Of a DNA stretch of 64,000 bases, positions 1 to 15,458 are shown in pieces. The translations under genes were made by a program, and so were the position numbers. This DNA comes from Escallonia rubra (taxonomy: Eukaryota; Streptophyta; Magnoliopsida; Escalloniales; Escalloniaceae). A model generated the notes under the pieces. The model ran no database searches. It saw only the letters and a program-made list of their open reading frames with translations, and was not told the DNA's origin. The DNA is taken from positions 1 through 64,000 of the forward strand of contig JAVXUO010002049.1 of assembly GCA_033065855.1 (NCBI GenBank), written 5' to 3'. Position 1 is the stretch's first letter; each line of letters opens with the position of its first letter.

Positions 1-10
1 GAACGATCAC

Positions 11-17
11 ATAATAT

Positions 18-72
<55 letters not shown>
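11..72. repeat. AT dinucleotide microsatellite
   Basis: Alternating A and T run with one G interruption near position 33. Simple-sequence repeat; no coding or other signal in it. Confidence 0.95.
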
Positions 73-74
<2 letters not shown>

Positions 75-110
75 CCTTATTTCTTTTAAGATGCTAGTAA
101 CAAGAACATA

Positions 111-149
111 CAATTGAGTAAGATGACGTGTCGTTATCTTACTCAATTG
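111..149. repeat. 18-bp inverted repeat
   Basis: Positions 111-128 and 132-149 are reverse complements with a single mismatch and a 3-base spacer. It lies just inside the subterminal region of the CACTA end described next, so it is probably part of that element. Confidence 0.7.
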
Positions 150-475
150 AAAAATACCGTCGCTAAAAGTCAAAATTTTTAAATGACTTTTAGCGAAGGA
201 AAGTGTTCCGTCGCCAGAAAACCCGTCGTTAAAATATTTTTAAAAAACATTTAAACATTTGATCAAAACTAGAAAATCATCAAACTTTTTAGTGACAGAT
301 ATTCCGTCGGTAAAAATCTGTCGTAAATATGCGTCGCTAAAAATGTTTACCAACAGAGACTTTCCGTCAGTAAAAACCTTTACTGACGGATCTTTAATGA
401 CGGTCTTTTTTGTCGCTAAAATTACATTTTAGCGGCGGACTGCTATACGTCGCTAAAGACTGTTTTCTTGTAGTG
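150..475. mobile_element. Terminus and subterminal repeats of a CACTA (En/Spm-type) transposon
   Basis: The segment ends at 475 with TTTTCTTGTAGTG, the reverse complement of the plant CACTA terminus CACTACAAGAAAA. The 300 bases before it are filled with short direct and inverted copies of CGTCGCTAAAA and CCGTCAGTAAAA, as expected for transposase-binding subterminal repeats. The opposite end is not in the window, so the element is partial here and its 3-bp target duplication cannot be confirmed. The end lies only 50 bp beyond the stop codon of a decayed hAT transposase, so the CACTA element probably inserted into that older hAT copy. Confidence 0.8.
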
Positions 476-524
476 AAAGTACTAAATATATATGAGAGAA
501 TTTATCACAAAGATTAATTATACA

Positions 525-3039
525 TTAAACTATGAACTGTGAAATTCTCAATTGACCGCGACGAGGTTGCATCTTCTGAAAGCGATTAATAATTACATCA
601 CCTTGAATACCATCAAACAACTTTTGTTGACATAAGTGACCACACAATCATGCATAAACTCATATTTAATTGAATTGCGCAATAGGGTCTTCACAATGCT
701 TATAGCAAAAAATGGGCTTTACACAATTGTTGTAGCAACATGCAAAATTAGGGTCAAATTTATAAGCTTGTAAAGCAATGGTACAAAATATTTTTCTTCT
801 TTTTAACCATCTTCTCTACAAGACCCATAAAACCTTTCACACTTGAGAACTCATTGTTAGCATGTACATCCATGACTTAAGTATCAAGCTCATAGTTAAC
901 TGTTAAGAGTTCCATACTTGAAAAATCAGTCGGATAGAGTTGGCGAGCCGAATCAACTTTTTCTTGTCAGTCCAGCCGAGAAGGAATCACTTTGATTAAG
1001 GGCTGCCATGCAAAGAAGTAATTCAGTGTTCCCTTTATTGAAATGATTGTTCAACTCTTGAAGTTGCATATCAATGACCGTGTAAAACAATTCCACTTGG
1101 TAATGGTGTTGGTTTGTAACTCCATGTGTGTGCCTCTTGGATCAAAAGATGGATTCGAACTCTGCATCCATATTAGGAAGGAAAATTTTGTGCTTGTTAC
1201 AAAATGAAAGTTTCATCAAGAAGGTCATCCCGCTCATCTTCTCTCATCGTTTGAGGTTGTAACTTGGAGACTTTGACGAGATCCATGGCATACACAATAT
1301 CTTAACTGTTACGTTTAATGCCCGTGACAACGTATTGGTGATATCCGAGATATATTTTTTTTTAATAAAAAATAGAGATAATGCCAAGTTAAAAGAGTGC
1401 ATTGTTGCCAATAAATATATTGCTTCACTTTTGTTCCTTGCTTCCATCCCATGATATATCATCAACTACATAAGATGCAGTAGAAAAGACAACAATCAAA
1501 CTCACCAAAGCACCAAAATGCAAGCTCCAACGTGTATCACCCGTCCTTTTGAGCACAATTTCTTAATTCAATCTTCGCCCACTTTGACGTGCATGGGTAA
1601 GAAGTGCGTTCGATACATAAGTAGCTTGCTTTTCTTTAAGCATATCACAACGTTTACAAGAAGCACCAACCAAGTTTGCAACACTTGAAACCGTGAAGAA
1701 AAAAGTTTCAACTAAGTCGTGATTTGTTGCAACATCAACTAGTGCAAGTTGAAGTTGATGTGCAAAACAATGAATCAAGAAGGCCGCCCATTCTCCTTTA
1801 AGATAAGCACCATTAAGCGATTGAACTCACCAAGCATGTTACTTGCTCCATCATAACCTTGCTCACCCAACCTTCCAATGCTTAGTTTGTGCTCATAGCA
1901 AATCATCAATTTTCTTCTTTAGTGACAAGGCTCTTGTATCACTAACATGTACAAGACTAAATTGTTCAACAAATTGGTCCTTCTCATTCACAAAGCAGAA
2001 ATAACGACCATTTGCTCATTAGTTGATATATAACGAGATTCATCAATCAAGACATAAAACAAGGAACTACCAAGCTCTTGCAGTTATTGAGGTGGGAAGG
2101 CGGCACAAACCCTTACAATATCCTTTTGAATATCAGGAAAAGTTAGCTTGTCATTTCACGGAGCATTTTTCAACACAAGGCTCTTGATAGTATCATTGCT
2201 ATTCGCAAGAGACTCTAAAAGTTCAAGAAAGTTCCCTTGATTTTTAGATTTTTCCGATTCATCGTGACCACGAATAGCTAGTCCATGCTATAAGAGATAC
2301 TTAATACATAGAAGTGATGCCTTTAGACATACCCGATACTCACTTAGATCATGATCGGATTTCTTATGAAGGAAAGTTCTAACATGTTGTTTTTCATACG
2401 ATAAAGTTTCACACTTTCTCCGAGCCTGGTTATGAAAGCTAGAATATCTTCCAACATGAATTTCAAACTTATCGCTTGTCTTCCGATTCTTGAATTTGTC
2501 GACAACAAATGAATAGCCACTTTCTATTTCTTGCTCTTTCTTTGGTTTAAAAAGATTACAATAGAGGCAAAAACATGCATCTTTTGCTACACTATATTCC
2601 AACCAAGTTGAGTATTCTTTAATTGAACCAATCCTTATTGAAGTGCCGCTTTTTCTTCCCAAACATTGTTTGTGGAAAGATGTGCTTACGAGGTTGACAA
2701 GGATCTTTTAGTAGATACTCCCTACGAATGCAGTCACATATTTGAATACGCAATCCTGTATCCCAAATAATTTCATTTGAAATAGTAGGAATAGCCATTT
2801 TTGAGACACTTAGAGTAGAAGTAGGGACATCGCTATCGTTAACTTCCAAAGCATTTAACTGTGATTGTTTCTGAGAGATGCTTGAATTAACCTCTGGCGT
2901 CTTTTTAGTTGAGTTGGCATTATAAGAATGCCTCCCATTCTACAATACTTCGAAGGAGGTTGCCGTCAACATTATCAACACTTTGTTGATTCACAGATGA
3001 TTGATTTGGACCAGAAATTACTTGAAAATTTCTTGACAT
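525..3039 (-). pseudogene. Decayed hAT-superfamily transposase (Tip100-like, TTF zinc-finger/DUF4371 type)
   Basis: Reading leftward, a start codon at 3039 opens a short N-terminal stretch. It is followed by a segment ending HFNKDWFN (2619-2849) and, after a frameshift, a TTF-type zinc-finger block with WLEYSVAKDACFCLYCNLF (2288-2662). The middle of the transposase follows (MIHCFAHQLQLAL near 1760; KSEAIYLLATMHSF near 1420). The C-terminal dimerisation region reads SIVKTLLRN near 690 and ends NRFQKMQPRRGQL near 560, with a stop at 525-527. This block order is that of plant zinc finger MYM-type protein 1-like hAT transposases, which cut and paste DNA with 8-bp target duplications. Multiple stops and frameshifts make it non-functional. 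I could not locate its terminal inverted repeats; the left one may be lost to the CACTA insertion. Confidence 0.85.
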
Positions 3040-3079
3040 AATTCAAATACTACGAGAAACCTATACCAATTTAAAAACA

Positions 3080-3420
3080 TCTGATAAGTGATGAATCAAT
3101 TATATACACTGTAATAGTTTCTATAATATATAAACAAGAATCAAATACACAGTGCAATATATACATTGTAATAGTGTAGCCTATATGTTGTTACACTGAG
3201 TAATGTGTAATATATACATTGTAGGTGTAATAAATACGATGTAACATATACTGTACTTACTGTAAAATATACTCTAATATACACTGTCGCATATATATAG
3301 TGTAAATCTGTAATATATACACTGCAAAACCCCAAATCTACACCGAATACCGGATATAAACAATAATCAAATGTACACATTCATATATACATACACCCGA
3401 CCCGATACATTGTAAATACT
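3080..3420. repeat. Degenerate tandem repeat based on TGTAATATATACACTG
   Basis: About a dozen imperfect copies of a 15-20 bp unit made of TGTAATA and TATACA(C/T)TG blocks run through this stretch. Open frames here are a by-product of the repeat. It lies just upstream of the hAT transposase start and could be part of that element's subterminal region. Confidence 0.6.
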
Positions 3421-4142
3421 GTAATACAAATCATGAACTTGTTCAAGTTAAGTGATAGGCAACATAATATACAAATTGACAACATACATGCCAATTCCTA
3501 ATTCTCAATTACACAAGCAACAATTGCCATCAATCTGAAATTAAAAAGCCCAAGTAAAAATCTCAATCTCAAATAAAAAATTCCACCATTTCCAATTCAC
3601 AATGGCCACACGAGCAGGCAGCAATTTCCAAATTCTAATCGGATATTACAAATCCCAATTACAAAACTCAATCTAATCTATTAATCCCATGAGGCAATAT
3701 TTGCCAAATTCCGAAATTTCAAGTTAAAAAAGGAAAAAAAAAAAATCTAGTCTCAGTACTGAGAATTGAGAAAAGGTTCAACTGTTCGATGAATTGAAGC
3801 TTTTTATATACAATCAAAAACCAGATATTTCCTTTCTTTAACGTCAAAATTGCCTCCGACTGGCGTCTCTGACGGCTTGATCTGCAGACGACGCTGGCCA
3901 AAAACACAACTACGGAAGCACCACCGATCCATTAGTCGACTGAGTCGAGTCTAAACTGATTAGCTCTATGCAGACTACGCCGGAGGTGGACCGGCGAGAG
4001 GACTGAGGAGGGAGAGGATAAGGGAAGCGGTTGAGCGGTCGAGCCATCAATACCATGGCAGCATCAGGCTCGGCTCGTGAAGGGACCAAGTCGCCGGTTC
4101 TCGGTTTGTCCCTGTCTGCAGTCCCACCGTCTGTCGCTTGGA
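3421..4142. other. Non-coding stretch upstream of the hAT pseudogene
   Basis: AT-rich to about 3830, then a GC-richer purine-rich block to 4142. I see no gene, RNA gene or transposon terminus. Because it lies 5' of the hAT transposase it may be that element's untranslated leader, but no inverted terminus was found to prove this. Confidence 0.4.
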
Positions 4143-4179
4143 AGAGAATGAGAGTGAGAGAGAGAGAGAGAGAGAGACT
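4143..4179. repeat. GA dinucleotide microsatellite
   Basis: GAGAGTGAGAGAGA-type run. A further AT microsatellite lies at about 4450-4480. Confidence 0.9.
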
Positions 4180-4180
4180 T

Positions 4181-6090
4181 TTTAATCGTTAATTAGTGGC
4201 TTTGGAAAATGGAAACAAACACACTGACCCAAGAAAGTCTTTATCTCTTCCTTTTTCTGTATTGATTTTATATTCTTGTTGTTTGGTCTTTGTATTTCTG
4301 TGTGCAAATTTAGTTTTTAAAATGACAAAAAAGATACTCACTTTTTCAAGAAAATGTATTCTAACGTTAAAAAAGAATAAAAAGATAACTCCTTCAATTA
4401 ATTTTAAAGTTTTAAGATGAGCAATTTTATTGTTGGATGAGAAATTTATATTATATATATATATATATATATTATATATATTTGTGGGAGAATTTAGTCT
4501 TTTATAAATTAACAAAAGAAAAGCATACTCACTTTTCTCAATAACTAATAATTTAAAATATTTAAGTGATTTTAACGTATAACAACAAGATTAATTGTAT
4601 ATAGTATTATAGTATATCAATTAATTAGTTATAAGTTTTTAGATAGCTAATTGAATATTAGTTTTACATGAAATTATTATGATATATAGATACGATGATG
4701 GGATGTGATGAGATGGCATGTGGGCATGCGGGCGGGCTACCGGTGCTACCCGTTAGCTCTGCTAGTGGTCACAACAACCATGTCGATTCAGAGTTCTTCA
4801 TCGTAGTTTGAATTTTGAGTCGATTAAATCAAAACTGTATGCTTCTTGTGACCGCCGTTACTTCTGTCAGTTTTCGTTCACTGTGCAACAAGAGCCGCCG
4901 TAATGGAAGCCAGGAAGCAGCTTTTTTCTTGGAGCAGATTAGATCATTCTAATTCAGCATTTCAGCTGGAGGGGCCTGCTACTTATGCCTGTTGTCAAGG
5001 AACTCCGTGGACCGGGCAATAGAGAGAGCTACCTACAGAGTTATAAAAGTTAGCTTTTCTACGTTTTCATCGGTAAAGTTTCTCTAGTATACTTGAGAAA
5101 ACACATAATAAGCAGCATTCATGGTGCTGCTGACGCACTCATGGTGAAGACCTCTGTCCTGTTCATCGCATAACACTGAGGTCCCAAATATGGCTCTTCG
5201 TTAGTCAAGTGAGTTAAGTGATTCAAACCACTCTTAGTAATGTTTATGTAACCTCATATGCAAATGATAGGTATTAATAATGGACAAACAGTATTAGAGA
5301 ATGATGATGATGTTGTTGTCAAACGAAAGGTGATGGTTAGAGGGTGATCCGCCGTTGAATCCAAGGGAAGGGAGAGAGCGAGAGAGAGAGAGACCGGAGA
5401 GGATGAAACGGGAGCTTTCAATATTTAGTTGTAAAATACGTGTGTATGCATAGATAGCGTCGGGACACTTGAGGAACTCTTCAACGCATTTGTGACCACC
5501 TACGTAACAGATTCTTCTCTGTAAAATGTTTGGCGCATATGCTTTGATGTTACTTCGACCTCGCCAATAAAGTTCTTTACGTGTGTGGCCACATGCATTT
5601 GCGAGACCATCTAGACATGAACCGGTCACACATAGACGTGTCATATATATCGTCGCAATCTTTATTACAACAAGGCATTCAAGTTCTGATGTACTGATGC
5701 AATCTTTGATTCTCTTTGGTGTTTGTAGGTAGAAAAGTATATCTACGGTGGTAAAGCGAACTTAATGCCACGCATACGTGATACACTGGCATCAATGTCG
5801 GTCAATGTATCAGCATCAGATGTATTGGGATCATAATTTTCGCATTTGAAACTGGATGTCTAGTGCTTCTGTACATGCAAGCGTCTCAATTATTTCATAT
5901 ACCACTAATCAATTTGAGCCAAATACTTTAAAATGGTATAGACCAGGTTGATCCGGCCCATGTATCAAGCGGGCGTTAACAAAGAAGCACCACTACTAAC
6001 CAATTATGTCAAAATTAGTTGCAGAGCGCGTTCCAAAGTAGTGCAGTCCTTGAGATATTTGCAGCCTAAATATTATGCCCATATATTCAG
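4181..6090. other. Intergenic DNA without a recognised gene
   Basis: AT-rich, with short open frames that show no recognisable motif on either strand; the longest, 116 codons on the minus strand at 5294-5644, has none. No RNA gene or transposon end was recognised. Confidence 0.5.
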
Positions 6091-6303
6091 AGTTTTTTCC
6101 TGAAATAATATTATTTTAAAACTTAATCACCAACTTACTCCATTTTGAAACTTATTTACCCGTATACTATACTTTTAAAAATCGCTGTTTGAAACCACGA
6201 TTTCCAAAAGTGTGGTATGCGGGTAAATAAGTTTCTAAATTGAATAAATTGGTAATTAAATTTTAAAATAGTATTATTTAGGGAGAAAACTCAACATATT
6301 CAG
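6091..6303. mobile_element. Foldback element with about 95-bp inverted repeats (MITE-like)
   Basis: The left arm (from 6091) and right arm (to about 6293) are reverse complements over roughly 95 bp with scattered mismatches, separated by a spacer of about 15 bp. Both flanks carry ATATTCAG (6083-6090 and 6296-6303), a likely 8-bp target duplication, with four unexplained bases between the right arm and the duplication. The long arms suggest a small Mutator-like or foldback non-autonomous element. It sits about 520 bp upstream of the receptor-kinase start codon, that is, in its probable promoter. Confidence 0.75.
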
Positions 6304-6821
6304 CGTATCAAGCAATCATATCAGCCGTAAGGTCAGAAGGCAAGTCAACGTTAGTATACTAATACAGTAATGATGATTGTGACACTGAATGTTACTGGAT
6401 TGTACACAAAAATCACCCATAGACTACTAAAAGTCTTGGTCGTTCATAACAGTTTTGGACTATCCTTTACACAGGCGCTTGTGATTGGTTGTCCATAAGT
6501 GTTTTGGACCATCCTTTGAGATGTACCGATGGATATTTTGCGAGAAGCTGCTGGCACGTTAGAAATGTGAACACTAACAACTGAGACAGTTTTGTTAAGT
6601 ACCCGGTTTCTCATAACGATTTTATGTGGTACCATTTTCTTCTTCTTATTTATCTACCAATACTAAAATTTGGTTGTTCTAAAAGGACGACGACTTAAAA
6701 CGTTGTTTCCGGTATGACACGTCTCATTTTGACCCAAGTTTTCCAAATATCCTTGCCCTTATGTACTTAAGGTTTATAGTGGCAAGTACTTGTTTGAAGA
6801 ATTCAGGAGTAGTTGTGGTGC

Positions 6822-10590
<3,769 letters not shown>

Positions 10591-11373
10591 ATGTACTTAT
10601 AGGCATATTGTTTTGAGGTTAAAATATGGCAAGTGGTCGTTCTATAACATACAAAATCTTTATAAGAACTATGCATAGATCTTCTGTTTATGTGACGTAT
10701 ACTTATAATTCTTTGTATGCTCATGTACTTTCTGTGATTTAGGTTCTAGCTATGTCTTGGTATATATACGCGGAATTTTTAGTAGACTTGTTGATATCTT
10801 ATATAGGGTTCTTGTTAGACATAGTATGTCGGATGCTTTTACAAGATCAATGAATAGAACAGCAAGTGCAAGCCTTGGTAGGTCCAAATGATTCGAGGCG
10901 GATTGATAGAGAGAAAAAATCAAACTAGTACAGAGTAAATATTGCATGGTCCTGATCATTTACGACCATTGGATCATGAAAGGGGTAAGGAAGGAAGAGG
11001 GTTATTTAACTTCTCAAGATAAGTTTCAACGTCAATATATCAAAATACAGAAAGATGAGTTATGCACTCATTTCATGACATGTGTTGTTTCTAATTTTGA
11101 GCTATCTAGTGAAGTCTAAGTTGAATTTAACTCTTTCGTAAATGATATTCATACTTCTGCAATGAACTTGACATTTATTAAATATTAACTTCCTACAAAT
11201 TCTCACTTTGAGCTTGGGCTCTTTTCTTGTTACTTTGGATTTATTACATACGTCGCTCCTGAGGCTTGCATTTATTACACCTTGCTCTCTTTATCTATTA
11301 AAATTATTTTAAACTACACTTTTTAATGTTTCAGTTACCGGAGTTAACACAGTAAATAAAAAGACGCCAATAC
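10591..11373. other. 3' flank of the receptor-kinase gene
   Basis: AT-rich, with the probable 3' untranslated region and no clear AATAAA signal. No gene or transposon end was recognised before the first LTR begins at 11374. Confidence 0.5.
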
Positions 11374-11999
11374 TGTATTACCCCAAACCTAGTGTTGGTT
11401 TTATGACAATTTCTAGCCAGTTATTTACTACTTTAGCAGCGAGTGTTGTAAGTGATATTAAAGAGCTTTAGCGACGATTGTTGTTAATGGCATCATTTGG
11501 GACATCTAGCGACATTTTTCTAAGAACCAAGTTGGGAGAAGTTGGCAATTAATGATAGTGCGGGAGATGACATTAAAGTCTATAAGTAACTTAGGGGGTT
11601 GTTATGTAAATATTTATATATGTGAGTTAATTTGATTTTGTAGGACCCTATTATATTCAAAGTTAGAAGCAGATAAAGATTAGGGGAGAGAAATCGGGAG
11701 AGAGTGAAGATAAGTCCAAAAAAAGAGATTGGGTAGAAAAATTGGAGAGAAAAAGGCATTTGGAAAGGAAGGAAAGAAAAGTCAAAAGAGAAATCTAAAA
11801 ATATTGAGGAGAGAGAGAGAGAGAGCAGAATGCAAAAAAGTGAAGGAGAGGGAGAGAACAGTGAGGGTGAGATCATCGCATAGATGTGTGATGGGCGGGC
11901 GCGTGCGTGCAAATATAAGGCGCAAGCGTGTGCACGGGATTGCATACGTGCCCTGAGGATGCTGAGTGTGCATAACTTTGCGCGCATATATGTCTGTGG

Positions 12000-12890
12000 G
12001 GTATATACACAGGGATGTGGGGGGTGTGTGTGTGTGTGGAAGAAAGGGCGCTACCAGGCAGCGTGACATGTGCTATGTGCTTGTGTGGCGTGGATAACGT
12101 ATGTGTGTGTTCTCTGTGTGAAAAAGGTGTAATAGTGTGTGAGATGTCTAGGTTTATGAAATTGTGTGTGTGTGTGTGTGTGATTTAGTGTTAAATAGAG
12201 ATTATCAAAGCGTGTGAAGAAAGGTTAGAGTAGAATTTTGAATGGTGAAGTGTGTGTGTGTATAAACCGAGTGTGTAGGGGTGTGTGTGTGTGGGTGTGG
12301 GTATGTGTGTGTGGGTGTCTGTGTGCAGCAGTGTGCTACTTGTATGTGTTCAAATAGTGTAGCGTGTGAAGGTGTAATGTGGTAGGATATGGGGCAATCA
12401 AGAGTATTTCTAGCATGTTTTATGATAGTAGCCTTAGTGAAGCTGAGCATGCAAAGAAGAATGTGTAAGAACTGAAAGGGGACATGTTCTTGACAGTGTG
12501 GGGTGTGTGTAATTAGGTGGAATTAGTGTTTTGAGGTTGCTATGGAGCATAGCAACAACTAATGGGAGTGTGAGATGTTCATAGAAGTGAAGTTGGGGTG
12601 TGTGTGTGTGTGTGTGTGAGTGAGTGAGTGAGTGAGTGAGAGAGAGAGAGAGAGAGAGTAGGGGTGCTGTGTACGTGAGTGAAGTGGCTATGTGTGGAAG
12701 TGCAGCCATTGTGTGTATGTAATTGTGTAATGTGTGTGAGTGATATGAGTAAAGGAATGTTTATGTAAGGTGTATGTAATTGTGTAATGTGAAGAGCGTG
12801 TGAGTGTGTGTAGTGTTTAAGACTTTTGTGAGTGAAATGTGGATTATAATTATGGAAATGCAGTAGCAAGAAGCTACATGCGTGCTGTGA
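12000..12890. repeat. TG-rich low-complexity segment inside LTR-1
   Basis: Dense GTGTGTG/GAGTGAG sequence with a clear strand bias (G and T on the plus strand). Equivalent segments occur at about 16060-16900, 27290-27640, 47500-48230 and 54990-55380, all inside LTRs. Confidence 0.9.
12049..12063. other. Short GC hairpin in LTR-1
   Basis: CGCTACC-A-GGCAGCG. LTR-2 has the perfect version CGCTGCC-A-GGCAGCG at 16112-16126. The LTR-1 change gives an A/C mismatch on this strand and a G-U pair on the other. Confidence 0.7.
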
Positions 12891-14684
12891 GGTGAAGAAG
12901 TGTCTGTGTTTAATCCAATACCCAATAGGAGTTTTCGAGCGAAATTTTTTCTGAATGGACTTTTTAGTCCAAAAGTTAGTTCAAGTTTCTTAGAAAGGTG
13001 TTTAAAACTATTTTGGGAGTTCTTATGGCGCGATGGTCGCCAGAGAGTGTTCTGGTAATTTTGCATGTGTTAGGGGGTGTTTTTGTAATTTTTTATTCTT
13101 GGTTGCAAAATTAGTGGTACCATCCATAGGTGGGTACTATGAATGTATTTGTGTATTTTCATCAAGGAGTATTAGGTAAGTGCTATGGGTGCGCGTTTGT
13201 GCTGTGATGTGGGTTGTGTGCGTGTTTGTAAAAGAAAGAGACATAGAGAAAGAAAGGGGAATTGCATTAGTACGGGTTGTTGAGACGGCTGGGGGTGTTA
13301 GTTGTTTTCTTGTGGAATTCAAGAAAGTGAGTTAGAGAGTTAATAAAATTTGAATGGCGTCTAACGGGCGCGTATACTACTGACTCGTTCAAAACGAGCT
13401 TGGAATGGCTTGGGCGGTTCTTTTGGTCAGATGTAGCAAGGAATCATCATGCTGGATTCATTCTCGAATCGAGAAAATGCTTAGCGTTATGTAAGTGACC
13501 TTTTGATTCATCTCTTATTTTTATGTACAACGTTTATTATCATTTTATTTGAGAAATTACTGTTTACCTGAAATGAGCTGCTTTTAATGACGTTATTTGT
13601 TTTGTCGAAAGAAAGAATTGTTTATCACAACACTTTTAGTGACACTTGTTTCTTGTTAAACACAGGACCGACATGTAAACAATATTTGGATAGCAATTGT
13701 TGTGGAATTTTTATTGGAGATGCTTAGTGCAAAGTGTGACTAATTTTTGGATGATATGTTTTTGGACTTGAAATGTTTTAGAAGAATATTGATGAAGTGG
13801 GATGGTTTGACTATCAGGTCTTCAAGAATTTGGTTTACGATGAACGAAATGGTTAGTTTTTGCTTTCTCGGTTGCTCTGCCCGATACTAACAGGAAAAGT
13901 TAGATTTCAGGCTCAAACGTACATTGACATAGTGCGTATTACTATATCACGTGGTCATTCCTGCTTCCACAATGATTATTATCCCGAGGTGGGATTCCGC
14001 GCCTAAGTCAGTGGGGCTATGTAATCTGACTGCAGTATACCGTTTGAGCTAGTGTTGGGTTGAAAGTTTCTTATGATTATGTTTTTGTGCTAAGTGACTT
14101 TTAAGCCTCCGAGCTGTTTTACTTTACTTTATCACGCTTTATCAAATAAATTGCCTCTCCTGCTTTAAAATATAATCTCTCGATAAGGTTGCTATTTTGG
14201 TTAACTAAGCTACTTTCTGACAGGCTACGGTTAAGCTAGTTGGGTCACATGTTACATATTAAGCACGTGCAATCTCACCCATTACTTACCATTTCAGGTT
14301 TGAAAGTAAAGTGATGGTGAAGAGCGAGGACTTGGGATTTGAAGGAGAAACGCTATGGACTTTCCAGGACTGCATTAGTTGATCGTGAGTTGTATCGTAA
14401 GTGCTATTTTAAGAAGGATTCCAATGAAAATTCAAAAAGCAATTTTTATATAGATTTTTGGTTTAGTTGTAGTTGTTTACAAATCGGAGTTATGAAGAGT
14501 CCTAGCTTAAGTGTGGTATTGAAATAAGGGTATGGAAATGTATTTAAACTTTGTAAAGTTTTAAATTTCCGTTGTAGCTCATATCGATTTTAGTGAGTAA
14601 GGCCTGGCAGATCCCTTGGTGGGAATTCAGTGGGACTGTATGAGGTTACATGCCTACCTCACGGGCCTCAGGTCATGACAGAAA

Positions 14685-14696
14685 TGGTACCAGAGC
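14685..14696 (+). promoter_or_regulatory. Primer-binding site 1 of element G
   Basis: TGGTACCAGAGC, one base from the TGGTATCAGAGC complementary to plant initiator methionine tRNA, four bases after the LTR end. It would prime minus-strand DNA synthesis. Confidence 0.9.
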
Positions 14697-15458
14697 AATA
14701 CACTCTTGTGATAACTAGAGCTTAAGCAATGATCTACTTGGTTGGATTATCGAATCCCAAGTTATATTCTGATTTCTAGATATGGTGAAACATTTGAAGT
14801 TTGCTGAGATTACGTGTTGTGTTTTTTACTTGTGTTTTTTAGGTTATATATAGCACTATGAAGACTTCTTTCCACTGGATGAAGATGGATTAGAAGGGTT
14901 TGGAGAAATGTGTTTCTAGTTGCCGAAAACCTCATCAAGGTTGTGAAGATGCATATAGCATACTAGCTAGATAAAAGTAATGTAAGGCTATTGTTATGTG
15001 ATTAGAGTGTAGAGACTTTGGGGACTTTTGGAAGCATATGTAATTTTAAAATTCTGCTAGTGTTAGAGCGTAAGTGATGACTTAGTAACTTCGAGCTTAG
15101 CATTACGATTTGAACTGGAACTGTGACGTTTAATATTAGTGGGTCATAATTTTGGTGCAAAGGTTAGGCATTGTTTATCTATTATCTTGGTTGCTATATG
15201 TATGAGTTATGTAGCGAAATCTAGTACCTGGACATTGTATGTATTGTGAAATTAAAAGCCAAATTTCTTTCATGGGAGGAGAATGTAGTAACCTGATCTC
15301 AAATGGTTGTTATGGAATTATATCCTGGTTTCGTTGCCAACCGTTTAAATGGATCTAGTTGTATAAATACTTGAGCTGTTATGCCGGTGGGTATACCAGA
15401 GTTCAGACATGATTAAGATCAATTATGTGAGGACGAAATTTCATTAAGGAGAAGACAA
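14697..15458 (+). other. Internal region 1 of element G, non-coding
   Basis: No open frame or protein similarity seen. It ends with GAGGACGAAATTTC followed by a purine tract (AAGGAGAAGACA) directly before the next TG, the usual plus-strand primer position. Confidence 0.75.

Larger units (their letters stand above)
11374..14680 (+). repeat. LTR-1 of element G (complete)
   Basis: Starts TGTATTACCCC and ends GGTCATGACA, next to the primer-binding site, 3307 bp. It begins with TTTAGCGACGATTG-type motifs, then purine-rich leader-like sequence (11650-11870), about 0.9 kb of TG-rich low-complexity DNA (12000-12890), and a unique 3' part. Compared with LTR-2 it lacks about 0.3 kb corresponding to roughly 16.9-17.2 kb. 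Open frames on the minus strand in the TG-rich part encode His-Thr-rich nonsense and are not genes. Confidence 0.85.

Noticed and set aside
5294-5644. 116-codon minus-strand open frame
   Set aside because: No motif or family resemblance, and it includes a GA-rich tract; chance is the simplest explanation.
5941-5965. Sequence resembling the start of 18S rRNA (GGTTGATCC)
   Set aside because: Only about ten bases match and the following sequence bears no resemblance to rRNA.
12205-12869. Overlapping minus-strand open frames rich in His, Thr, Ser
   Set aside because: They are translations of the TG-rich LTR segment; the same occurs at 15.8-16.8, 47.2-47.9 and 53.4-55.5 kb.
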